From Chloroflexota bacterium (lineage in GTDB: Bacteria > Chloroflexota > UBA11872 > VXNJ01), in the NCBI GenBank assembly GCA_026707405.1, contig JAPOWW010000001.1, positions 124,001 through 188,000 on the forward strand: 64,000 bases of DNA, written 5' to 3'. The position numbers and the translations under genes were made by a program. Positions 42,994-51,483 of the stretch are shown piece after piece. The notes below the pieces were generated by a model that saw only the letters and a program-made list of their open reading frames with translations, ran no database searches and was not told the DNA's origin. Positions within the stretch are counted from its first letter, which is position 1; every line of letters starts with the position of its first letter.

Positions 42994-43848
42994 TTGGACC
43001 CGAGCTGCTTGCAATATGCGCTTACAGACGAAGAGCGGGAGACGTTTGAGCGGGAGGGGTATTTGATCGTCGAGGACGCGCTGCCGCCGGAGAAGGTCGA
43101 GTCTCTGATCGAGACAGTGGACCGCAGCTACCGGGAGGACCGCCTTACCGACATCGTCGAGTCGGATATCAAGGGCTATGTCGCCGCTCCCAATTTCCTG
43201 TCGGCGGACCCGGCCTTCTTCGACATGGTCGACTACGAGCGGATATTGCCCAAGGTGTGGGGAATCCTCGGCTGGAACATCTTCTTGTATCACAGCCATT
43301 TGATCATCACGGAGCAGGCCGAGGGAACATTCGATCCCAACGGGAAGACCTTCGGTTGGCACCAGGACTCGGGCCGTCTGAACTTCGACATGGAGACGGA
43401 TCCGCGTCCGCGAATTTCGCTAAAGGTCGGCTATTTCCTGACCGACCTGACTGAGCCGGGCCGCGGGAACTTCTGGGTGATACCGGGGAGCCATTTGCGG
43501 AACAAGGTGGAGATGCCGGCAGGCGGCATGGGACAGCCGGAAGGCGCGATCCCGGTGCTGGTGAAGCCGGGGACGGCCGTGATATTCGATCGGCGCATGT
43601 GGCATTGTGGAACCACCAATTACTCGCCGTTCGTCCGAAAGGTCATGTTCTACGGTTACGGCTATCGATGGATTGCGGTGCGGGACCAGATGACGATCCC
43701 GCCGGAGATATACGAGGCGGCGTCGCCCATCCGCAAGCAGCTATTGGGTCACACGACCAGCGAGTTCGGACGGTCTTCGCCGAGCGACGAGGACGTGCCG
43801 CTGTTGGTGTGGCTGCGAGAGCACCAACCGGAGATCGCGGCGCGGTAA
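42994..43848 (+). CDS. PhyH family oxygenase
   Basis: 284 aa from a TTG at 42994 with GGAGGAG upstream. Fe(II) triad H123-Q-D125 (GWHQDSGRL) and H204 (MWHCGTTNYS), with Arg215 as the probable 2-oxoglutarate ligand. REGYLIVEDALPPEKVE is the usual N terminus, and GNFWVIPGSHLRN is the conserved strand. It is convergent with the dimethylformamidase-like gene (7 bp between stops), so it may serve the same pathway. Confidence 0.9.
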   Translation: MDPSCLQYALTDEERETFEREGYLIVEDALPPEKVESLIETVDRSYREDRLTDIVESDIKGYVAAPNFLSADPAFFDMVDYERILPKVWGILGWNIFLYHSHLIITEQAEGTFDPNGKTFGWHQDSGRLNFDMETDPRPRISLKVGYFLTDLTEPGRGNFWVIPGSHLRNKVEMPAGGMGQPEGAIPVLVKPGTAVIFDRRMWHCGTTNYSPFVRKVMFYGYGYRWIAVRDQMTIPPEIYEAASPIRKQLLGHTTSEFGRSSPSDEDVPLLVWLREHQPEIAAR

Positions 43849-43855
43849 TCTCCGG

Positions 43856-46072
43856 CTAGCCGGTCTTGCCTCCGGCGAACCGTTTCAGGACGTTTCCGGT
43901 GATTCGGGAAACGTTGTTCTGGTAGTTGTTGTAGGACAGGCTTCCTGACCAGGTGATCGACCCGACCGAGAACACCGCCCCGCCGTTGGGAGTCTCGAAG
44001 TACACGAGATCGGACCGCACCTCCGGGTCTTCGCCGCCGCCGAGCTGACCGCTGTTGACGTTGACCTCCTCGACCGTGCGCTGATAGTAGTCCGAGTGCC
44101 CGAAGGATGAGGCAAGCACGATTGTGTTCTTGGGACTGCCGAGCTTCGGGTCGTAGCGGTCCAACTCCAGTCCAGCGGCACCCTTAGCGAGCACGAGCGA
44201 CTCGGAATCGCCGATTATCTCGTCATCGCCGATTCCCTCGAAGATGAACGCCGCTTCCGGGGCGAAGCTGCCCGGCTGACGCCGGTAGGGGGAGCCGTGA
44301 TCGACTCCCTGCGCGCAGAACCCGATGCCCACCAATCGCTGGGGGGCGCGTCCGCGGTAGCGCCAGAGGCCGCCGGGTTCGCCGGTAGTGCTGTGATGGT
44401 ATTCGCCGGGTCCCATTTCGGTCATTCGGGTCCCCTGACGGCGGCGGATTTCGACGATATGCGGTCTCTCTGGATCCAGCGAAGTGACCCAGTAGAAGCC
44501 GTTGCCGCCGAGGTACATCAAACGTCCGCCGTTTTCCAGGTAGCTCTCCAATCCGTCGAGCATCTCGGAGGTGTAGTACTCGGGATGCGCGCCGGTAAGG
44601 ACGACGTCGTATTTGGCGAGCAGCTCCGCGCCCTCGAAGTGAAGGTCTTCGTCGGTGGCGACGTCGTATTCATGGCCCATTTCTTCGAGCCAGTCGGTTA
44701 TGTGAAGGTCGGCCGAGAAGGTGAACGGACCGGCGCATACGCGGTTGTAGTAGGTCGGCCGCAGGTTTACTACCGGACGGAGGCGAGAGAAGTATCCATG
44801 CCCGGTTTTGTCGGGATGGAAGTCGTACATGCTCCCGAGCCGGTTCTGGCGGATGTACTCGTATTCCTCGATGCACAGGTCCATGTTGATGTGCGCGTAG
44901 TAGATCCTGGGCAGCTCGTCGAAGTGCTCGTTGCCGTAGGCCATGTAGGTGAGCGTGGGTACGAGAAACAGTACCCGTGCCGTGGCCTCGCCTTGAGGGG
45001 CGCGCACGAAGAATGGCACGTAGTCGAGGCCGCCTTGCGTTTGCAGGCGCGCGGCGTAGATGCCGCTCTTCATGTCGGACGGCACTTCAAACTCAAAGTC
45101 CGTTTCCCAGTCAGCATCTTCGAGGTCGTCGTCGTGGAAGTAGATAGCACCGTATTCGTCGGGCGCCTGTCGAAAGTCCGCTTCGAGGCCCGTCCAGTTG
45201 TGGCCGGTCACGGCGCGGGCAGGCAGGTTGACGACCCGGCCATGCAGCGCATTGCGAGAGGAGTCGACGATCCGGTCGGACGAGATCTCTCTTGAGAAGT
45301 CCCATGAGGCTGCTACCCCGCTTGGGTTGTCTCCCGAAGCCATCGAGATGATCTCCTGATCGCTCAGGCAACGATCGTAGACTCGCGGGCCGTCGATCTT
45401 GCCGTTGAAGTGGCAAGCGATGCCGGGTTGGGAAGAGCCCTCCAGCGATTCGGAGGCCGCCATGAGCAGCGGCGAAGCGTTGCCGCCGATGCACTCGATT
45501 TGCACGGGGTCGTTTGACCCGACAACGTGGCCACCGCCCCGCCACCATGACTCAGGGAACTGATGAACGGACATCCGTCCGGAATCAAGGTCGATTGATC
45601 CGGCGACGAAATACCACTCGTCCGAGCTGACCGGCTCGCCGGTGCTGACTGTGTGGACGGCCCCTAGGCCGTCTCCAACTTGAAACGCGATCTCGCCGTT
45701 TTCGTCGATGAACAATCCGTAGCCGGAACTGTCGGAAGCGGACCACTTGGTTATCAGCCCTTGCATTCCCTTGGTAGGGGTAGTGGGATATACCCAGGCC
45801 GCGAGCGTGATCTGCCGCCCGGCGCGCAACGGCGGGGCGTCGGGCACGAGAGCGTAGGAACCAACGCGAATCTCCTGAAGCCGTCCCGGATACTCGCCGT
45901 CGATGGAGGATGGCACGCGAGTTTGCTTGAAGCCGGGATCGTCGGGGGTTTCGCCGCCGCATCGCAGTCTAACGACGTCCGCCGTATAGGAGTCGTTCTG
46001 GCAGCTGACCATGAGGCTGATCGTTTCGCCCGGAGCCACGCTCCAGGGGTCGCTGTATCCGACTAGTTTCAT
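43856..46072 (-). CDS. N,N-dimethylformamidase large-subunit-like protein with LamG domain
   Basis: 738 aa. It opens with LVGYSDPWSVAPGETISLMV, the start of DMFase beta subunits. Residues about 85-235 are a LamG/concanavalin-like insertion (ITLAAWVYPTTP, YGLFIDENGEIAFQVG). The catalytic half has TDWLEEMGHEYDVATDEDLH, VLTGAHPEYYTSEMLDGL and GGRLMYLGGNGFYWV; the Glu in HPEYY (about residue 495) is a likely iron ligand by analogy with DMFase. It would hydrolyse an amide. DMFase needs a small subunit of about 130 aa, and none is encoded in the window. It is the last gene of the catabolic cluster. Confidence 0.85.
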   Translation of the reverse strand: MKLVGYSDPWSVAPGETISLMVSCQNDSYTADVVRLRCGGETPDDPGFKQTRVPSSIDGEYPGRLQEIRVGSYALVPDAPPLRAGRQITLAAWVYPTTPTKGMQGLITKWSASDSSGYGLFIDENGEIAFQVGDGLGAVHTVSTGEPVSSDEWYFVAGSIDLDSGRMSVHQFPESWWRGGGHVVGSNDPVQIECIGGNASPLLMAASESLEGSSQPGIACHFNGKIDGPRVYDRCLSDQEIISMASGDNPSGVAASWDFSREISSDRIVDSSRNALHGRVVNLPARAVTGHNWTGLEADFRQAPDEYGAIYFHDDDLEDADWETDFEFEVPSDMKSGIYAARLQTQGGLDYVPFFVRAPQGEATARVLFLVPTLTYMAYGNEHFDELPRIYYAHINMDLCIEEYEYIRQNRLGSMYDFHPDKTGHGYFSRLRPVVNLRPTYYNRVCAGPFTFSADLHITDWLEEMGHEYDVATDEDLHFEGAELLAKYDVVLTGAHPEYYTSEMLDGLESYLENGGRLMYLGGNGFYWVTSLDPERPHIVEIRRRQGTRMTEMGPGEYHHSTTGEPGGLWRYRGRAPQRLVGIGFCAQGVDHGSPYRRQPGSFAPEAAFIFEGIGDDEIIGDSESLVLAKGAAGLELDRYDPKLGSPKNTIVLASSFGHSDYYQRTVEEVNVNSGQLGGGEDPEVRSDLVYFETPNGGAVFSVGSITWSGSLSYNNYQNNVSRITGNVLKRFAGGKTG

Positions 46073-46180
46073 GAGTTCGTTACTCCAGGGACGGGGGAGA
46101 AGCGTTCAAGGCGCGAGAATGGCCTCGGCGCTGCTGGGGAACTCGCTTGACATTCGGTTCGCGACCCTCACGTTGCCAGT

Positions 46181-46205
46181 GGATTCCCGCTTTCGCGGGA
46201 ATGAC
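46181..46205. repeat. REP-like repeat, second copy
   Basis: GGATTCCCGC then TTTCGCGGGAATGAC, 24 of 25 identical to 1815-1839. A partial third half (GCGGGAATGACGG) follows at about 46217. Intergenic. Confidence 0.7.
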
Positions 46206-46287
46206 GGAAGGGGGGCGCGGGAATGACGGTTGGACAGGTCGGATCAAGGTCTTCGCCTTTCGCGGGTTGATTCCGAGGCTCGCGCGC

Positions 46288-47442
46288 CTAGCCCCAGATT
46301 CCGGAGCGGAAGTCGGGGACCTTTACCGGCTCGCCGCCGAGGGCTATCGACTTCTGCGACATAAGACCAGGCATGGTGAAGTCGAGGGCACGATAGACAT
46401 CGATCCGCGGGTCCGTGTCGTTTCGAATCGCGTCGATGATGTCGTTGGCGATGAAATAGTCGGTCCCGCCATGTCCGGCCGCGATGGCTTCGGGCGGCGG
46501 ATTCCTCCACATTTCTGGCAGAAACTCGTTCTCCAGGTCCTCCAGCGGACGCCACTCGTAGGGGTCGGTGTCTATGGTCTCTCGCGTAGTGGAGCCGCTT
46601 CCGAATCGATCTAGCCAGACCTTGGGCACGTCTCCCAGTCCGCGCGCTCCTTCGAAGCAGCCTTTCGTGCCCTGCAGCGAGTAGTAGGCCATGGTGTGAG
46701 GGCGGTTGGAGAGCATGTCCACGCGGATCTCGATCAGGGCTCCGGAAGTGGTCTTACAGAGCATGGTGGTGCTGTCTTCCGCCTCATGCTGCGGCGCAGT
46801 GTGACGCCCAGTTCCGAGGCAAACGACGGTGTCGACCTGCTCATCAAACCATTCCAGCGGCGGCCCCAGACTGTGCGTTCCGTAGGAGCACCCGTTAACG
46901 CCGACCTGCCACCGGCTCCGCCAGGTGGGGGACCCGTCGGCGTTGTAATGCAGGTCCTTGATGTCGTGCACGTACTGACCTTCGGCGTAGTAGATGTCGC
47001 CGAACACGCCGGCCTGGACCATGCTCTTGATGAGCACGTTGTGTTTCATGTAGGTGAAGTTCTCGGACATCATGTATTTGAGGCCCGACGGCCTGGCTTT
47101 CTCGACCGCAGCGACCAGCTCTTCGCACTGCTCGACCGAGACGGCGGCAGTGACCTCGCTCATCACGTGCTTGCCGGCGGCGAGCGCCTCTACCGATTGG
47201 GGCACGTGGAACTGCATGGGTGATGCGACGACCACGAGGTCGACATCGCTCCGGAGCATTTCGTCGTACTCAACAAAGGAGTTTGGAATATCGAACCGGC
47301 TGGCCTGAGAGGCCAGGAAGTCCGCGTTGATATCGCAAATCGCGGTCACGTCCACGCCGTCGATGGCGCGAAAGCCGTCGACGAAGGAAGGTCCCCGCCT
47401 TGCTCCCACGAGTCCGACATTGATCCTATCGCTCAACTGCAT
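46288..47442 (-). CDS. Gfo/Idh/MocA-fold protein, GH109-like subgroup
   Basis: 384 aa from ATG at 47442; a TTG two codons in is possible given AGGGGG just upstream. Start INVGLVGARRGPSFVDG; the E-K-P position reads MSEVTAAVSVEQC. GH109-like blocks: YMMSENFTYMKHNVLIKSMV, FGDIYYAEGQYVHDIKDL, TWRSRWQVGVNG, GTHSLGPPLEWF. Paralogue of the gene at 35845 (same blocks and C terminus). It lies between the permease array and the DMFase-like gene, so I infer a glycosidic or related cleavage step on the imported compound. Confidence 0.8.
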   Translation of the reverse strand: MQLSDRINVGLVGARRGPSFVDGFRAIDGVDVTAICDINADFLASQASRFDIPNSFVEYDEMLRSDVDLVVVASPMQFHVPQSVEALAAGKHVMSEVTAAVSVEQCEELVAAVEKARPSGLKYMMSENFTYMKHNVLIKSMVQAGVFGDIYYAEGQYVHDIKDLHYNADGSPTWRSRWQVGVNGCSYGTHSLGPPLEWFDEQVDTVVCLGTGRHTAPQHEAEDSTTMLCKTTSGALIEIRVDMLSNRPHTMAYYSLQGTKGCFEGARGLGDVPKVWLDRFGSGSTTRETIDTDPYEWRPLEDLENEFLPEMWRNPPPEAIAAGHGGTDYFIANDIIDAIRNDTDPRIDVYRALDFTMPGLMSQKSIALGGEPVKVPDFRSGIWG

Positions 47443-47538
47443 ACCCCCTCGAACATGGATGCCGCATCGAGTGAAACACTAATGACGGAGTTAGTAAAGG
47501 CGGTAAAGGGCAAGGTGCCGCCGACCAGTGAGTGCAGA

Positions 47539-48441
47539 CTAGCCCTTGACGCCGGTTAGCGCGATTCCCCTCACTATGTGGCGCTGGAATATCAGGAAGA
47601 AGATGACGATCGGCGTCAGGCCGAGGACGGAGGCCGCGAGCATCCGCGACGGATGCGGCCCCTGGGCGGCCGTGACCTTTCTCATCACCAGGGGAAGCGT
47701 GTAGAGGTTCTGGTTGTCGACCATCACCAGGGGCCACAGGAACTCATTGAAGGAGCCGAGGAACTGCAAAATCGCGATGGCGGCAAGCACGGACCTTGAG
47801 AGCGGCAGGATGATGTACCAGAAGACGCGCCAATCGCCAGCGCCATCGACCGTTGCGGAATCGATGAGCTCGTTGGGGACCGAGTGCAGGAATTGCCGCG
47901 TGATGAGGATTCCGAAGGCCGTAAAGACATGCGGCAGGATCAATGCCATGTAGGTGTCTTTGATGTTCAGGAACACGGCGTACACGACGTAGGACGGGAT
48001 GAAAATCGCGAAGAAGGGGACCATCAACGTGCTGAGGATGAATATAAACAGCAGGTTCTTGCCCCAGAACTGTTTTTTTGCGAAGAGGAATCCCGCCATC
48101 GCGCTGGTCACCACGGATGCCAAGACGCCGATGCCGGAAACGAAGACGCTGTTGGCGTATCCCCGCACGAGCGCGAAGTGCTCGAGCGCGTACTCGTACC
48201 CCTCCAAATAGAACTCGGAGGGGAACCATGTGATTGTGAGACTGTGGATTTCGGTGGGAGTCTTGAAGGAGGAGAGATACATCCAAATGAACGGCAACGC
48301 CGCCGCAACGGAAACGGGGAGAAACACGATGACAAGCGCCCAAGCGGCTACATCGCGTCGCAGCCTGCTACGGAACGTGGAGAGCGAGCTGGTGGCGACG
48401 GTCGGCGCCGAGGCCGCAGATCTAGTGCCTAGTAGTCCCAT
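47539..48441 (-). CDS. Carbohydrate ABC permease (MalG type), tandem copy 1
   Basis: 300 aa, six membrane segments. ATPase-docking loop: IDSATVDGAGDWRVFW then IILPLSRSVLAA. C terminus RHIVRGIALTGVKG is the MalG-type ending. It is strikingly close to the gene at 48546 (same MGLLGT start, same length) and close to 49531. Third of three tandem MalG genes downstream of one MalF gene. Confidence 0.92.
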   Translation of the reverse strand: MGLLGTRSAASAPTVATSSLSTFRSRLRRDVAAWALVIVFLPVSVAAALPFIWMYLSSFKTPTEIHSLTITWFPSEFYLEGYEYALEHFALVRGYANSVFVSGIGVLASVVTSAMAGFLFAKKQFWGKNLLFIFILSTLMVPFFAIFIPSYVVYAVFLNIKDTYMALILPHVFTAFGILITRQFLHSVPNELIDSATVDGAGDWRVFWYIILPLSRSVLAAIAILQFLGSFNEFLWPLVMVDNQNLYTLPLVMRKVTAAQGPHPSRMLAASVLGLTPIVIFFLIFQRHIVRGIALTGVKG

Positions 48442-48545
48442 TCGGTCGTCGCTGATCCTGGCATCGCATATCTCTTGCTTGAATTCAGACTTGATTCACC
48501 GGCCGTAAGCGTCGCGTTATCATAGGGCATCGGGCCCCTATCGGA

Positions 48546-49448
48546 TTAGCCCTTGACGCCCGTTAGCGAGATTCCCCTCACAATGTGGCGCTGGAATATC
48601 AGGAAGAAAATTAGTATCGGCGTCAGGCTGAGGACGGCTCCCGCCAGCAGCCGTGACGGATCAGGCCCCTGAGCCGCGAAGGCTTTCCGCAGCGCAAGGG
48701 GAAGAGTGTAGAGGTCCCGGCTGTCAATCATCACCAAGGGCCACAAAAACTCGTTGAAAGCCCCCAGGAACTGCAGGATCGCGATGGCGGCGAGCACGGA
48801 CTTGGAGAGAGGCAGAATGATGTGCCAAAAGACTCGCCAATCACCTGCGCCGTCCACGGTCGCGGAGTCGATCATTTCTCCGGGGATCGAGTGCAGGAAT
48901 TGGCGCGTGATCAGGATTCCGAACGCGGTGAAGATATTCGGGAGGATCAAAGCGAAGTACGTGTTCTTGAGGTTGAGGAACACAGCGTACACGACAAATG
49001 ACGGTATGAAGATAGCGAAGAAGGGGACCATCAACGTGCTAAGGACGAATACGAACAGCAAGTTCTTGCCCCAAAACTGCTTCTTGGCGAAGAGGAATCC
49101 CGCCATCGCGCTCGTCATCACGGATGCGGACACGCTGATCGCGGAAACGAGAATGCTGTTGGAGTAAGCGCGCACGAGCTGGAAATGCTCTATCGCGTAC
49201 TCATATCCACCAAGATAGAACTTGGATGGGAACCACGTGATGGTGACACTGTATATCTCACTGGCCTGCTTGAACGAGGAGAGATACATCCAGAAAAATG
49301 GCAACGCGGCCGCGAATGACACCGGCAGAAACACCACGACGAGCGTCCAGGCGGCGATGTCCCGGCGCAGCTTGCTGCGGGTCGTGGAAAGCGTGATAGT
49401 TGCGACAGTGGGCGCCGAGTTTGCCGATTCTGTGCCTAATAGTCCCAT
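48546..49448 (-). CDS. Carbohydrate ABC permease (MalG type), tandem copy 2
   Basis: 300 aa. Starts MGLLGTESANSAPTVAT, differing from copy 1 at few positions. Docking loop IDSATVDGAGDWRVFW then IILPLSKSVLAA. The start context (ATGGGACTATTAGGC) is like that of the 49531 gene, where the same bases overlap the MalF stop, suggesting copies 1 and 2 were cut from that junction. Gaps of about 80-100 bp separate the copies. Confidence 0.92.
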   Translation of the reverse strand: MGLLGTESANSAPTVATITLSTTRSKLRRDIAAWTLVVVFLPVSFAAALPFFWMYLSSFKQASEIYSVTITWFPSKFYLGGYEYAIEHFQLVRAYSNSILVSAISVSASVMTSAMAGFLFAKKQFWGKNLLFVFVLSTLMVPFFAIFIPSFVVYAVFLNLKNTYFALILPNIFTAFGILITRQFLHSIPGEMIDSATVDGAGDWRVFWHIILPLSKSVLAAIAILQFLGAFNEFLWPLVMIDSRDLYTLPLALRKAFAAQGPDPSRLLAGAVLSLTPILIFFLIFQRHIVRGISLTGVKG

Positions 49449-49530
49449 TCGGTCGCCGCTGCTCCCGCAATCACGTATTGCCTAGTCGACTAAAGCCGCG
49501 CGTTGGACCGCGCCGACCACGGTCCCGACC

Positions 49531-50445
49531 TCAGGCCTTCATTCCGGTCAGAGAGATGCCCTTGACGATCTGACGCTGGAATATCAGGAAGAAGATGACG
49601 ATCGGAGTTACCGCCACGACGCCTGCGGCAAGAATCCGGTTGGACCCGGCCATGGCGCTCCCCTGTCCGTAAACACGGCGGAGGACCACGGGCAGCGTGT
49701 AGAGCTCCGCTCTGTCGGTCATCACCAGCGGCCAGAGGAACTCGTTGAACACACCCAAAAACTGGATGATGGCAATCGCCGCGAGTATGGACCTCGAAAG
49801 CGGAAGGATGATGTGCCAAAGCACACGCCAGTCGCCGGCTCCGTCGACAGTCGCGGAGTCGATGAGCTCGTTAGGAATGGAGTGCAGGAACTGGCGGGTT
49901 ATCAATATGCCGAAGGCGGTGAACATGTGCGGGAGGATCAGCGCTATGTAGGTGTCCTTGAGGTTCAGAAACTTGGAGTAGACGACGAATGACGGAATGA
50001 AGATCGCGAAGAACGGCACCATGAGCGTGCTGAGGACGAAGATGAAGAGCGGAGTCTTGCCCCAGAAGTCCTTCTTGGCGAAGAGGTATCCAGCCAGCAC
50101 GCTCGTAAAGACCGAGAGCGTTACGGAGGCACCCGACACGAGAATGCTGTTGGCATAGCCCCGAACGAGCGCGGTTTCCTCCCAAACGTAGATGTATCCA
50201 TCGTAATAGAACGTCGAAGGAAACCAGACCAGCGTGGGGCTGAATATCTCCATGTCGGTCTTGAAAGAGGAGATGTAAATCCAGATGAAGGGAAGTCCGG
50301 CCATGACGGCCAGAGGGACAAGCGCAATGATGATGATCGTGCTGGCGAGGTTGGCGCGCGTCCTGGAGCCGAACGTCGAAAGAGACGTCTGCCTGCCTAT
50401 TACCGCCGCGTCGAGGGTGTCGGCGGGGTCGCCTAGTACTCCCAT
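49531..50445 (-). CDS. Carbohydrate ABC permease (MalG type), tandem copy 3
   Basis: 304 aa. Overlaps the MalF-like gene by 13 bp (50433-50445), so this copy is the one translationally coupled to MalF and probably the ancestral partner. Docking loop IDSATVDGAGDWRVLW then IILPLSRSILAA. Ends RQIVKGISLTGMKA. Its 3'-end sequence reappears as a scar at 53267. Confidence 0.92.
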   Translation of the reverse strand: MGVLGDPADTLDAAVIGRQTSLSTFGSRTRANLASTIIIIALVPLAVMAGLPFIWIYISSFKTDMEIFSPTLVWFPSTFYYDGYIYVWEETALVRGYANSILVSGASVTLSVFTSVLAGYLFAKKDFWGKTPLFIFVLSTLMVPFFAIFIPSFVVYSKFLNLKDTYIALILPHMFTAFGILITRQFLHSIPNELIDSATVDGAGDWRVLWHIILPLSRSILAAIAIIQFLGVFNEFLWPLVMTDRAELYTLPVVLRRVYGQGSAMAGSNRILAAGVVAVTPIVIFFLIFQRQIVKGISLTGMKA

Positions 50446-51347
50446 CTCGTCCTGGCAATCGCAAGCTGGGAAACCGACAGGATTAGCAGAATCAGGAACA
50501 TGACCATCGCCATGGCGGAAGCGTAGCCGAAGCGGAACTGATCGAAGGCCTGCCTGTAGAGGTATAGCGAGAACACATTAGTCGCGTCGCCGGGTCCGCC
50601 GCGGGTCATAACAAAGAACGGATCGAATATCTGCAAGGCGCCGATGAAGCTGGTGATGGAGAGCGCCAGCATGATTGGGCGAATCAGCGGCCAGGTAATG
50701 TGGCGAAACTGACGCACGGCGCCGGCGCCGTCGATTCGGGCGGCTTCATAGAGGGTCAGCGGAATCTCGTTGATGCCCACCAGGAAGATCAGCGCCCCGA
50801 AACCGAGGAACTTCCACCCGGTCATCCCCATGATGCCGAGGAGGGCGGTGTCCTTGGACCCCAATGGATTGACAAAGCTGGTGTCTATCCCTAACGCGCT
50901 GAAGATATCGTTCAACATGCCGGGCAACCCGGCCTGGGTATTAAAGAGATAGCCGAACATCAGCACGGCGATCAGCCAGGGCGTGACCACGGGAAGGAAG
51001 AAGAGGGTCAAGTAGACCTTCTGGGGAAGCGTTCGCATGTTGGCGAGGATCGCACCGAGGATGAGCTGGGCCGACAAGGCGATGGGTACGTAGGCGCCCA
51101 CGAAGATCGCGGATACCTTGAGCGCATTCTTGAATGTGCGGTCGTCGGCCATTGCGACGTAGTTGTCGAATCCGACGGGCACGACGGTGGAGAGCAAGTC
51201 CCAGTTGAGGAAGCCGATGACCAGCGCGGCGATGAAGGGCGCGGTGAAGAAGAGCATGTAATAGATGAGCAGCGCCAGAGCCACGACGAGCACAAAGCTG
51301 CTCGGCCGCCTCCAACGCGGGCGCGGCGCACGAGCTACCGTTGCCAT
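50433..51347 (-). CDS. Carbohydrate ABC permease (MalF type)
   Basis: 304 aa, six membrane segments, with docking loop LYEAARIDGAGAVRQFR then ITWPLIRPIMLA. The end IARTRWEY runs into the start of the MalG gene. It is the only MalF-type partner in this locus and must serve all three MalG copies if they are used. Confidence 0.92.
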   Translation of the reverse strand: MATVARAPRPRWRRPSSFVLVVALALLIYYMLFFTAPFIAALVIGFLNWDLLSTVVPVGFDNYVAMADDRTFKNALKVSAIFVGAYVPIALSAQLILGAILANMRTLPQKVYLTLFFLPVVTPWLIAVLMFGYLFNTQAGLPGMLNDIFSALGIDTSFVNPLGSKDTALLGIMGMTGWKFLGFGALIFLVGINEIPLTLYEAARIDGAGAVRQFRHITWPLIRPIMLALSITSFIGALQIFDPFFVMTRGGPGDATNVFSLYLYRQAFDQFRFGYASAMAMVMFLILLILSVSQLAIARTRWEY

Positions 51348-51418
51348 TGTCGTTTCGCTCTCTTCCGGCTAATCAACCGATTTAACGCATCCCTCAAAAC
51401 TAGCTATAAAACTACCGA

Positions 51419-51450
51419 ATGGAGGGGCCATCTAAAGACAGCCCCTCCAT
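51419..51450 (-). terminator. Hairpin between binding-protein and permease genes
   Basis: ATGGAGGGGC (51419-51428) pairs with GCCCCTCCAT (51441-51450), 12-nt loop, 34 bp past the binding-protein stop. A near copy lies at 53334-53365. Confidence 0.65.
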
Positions 51451-51483
51451 CCGTCTCAGGTCAATACCTGATTGCGACTTGGA

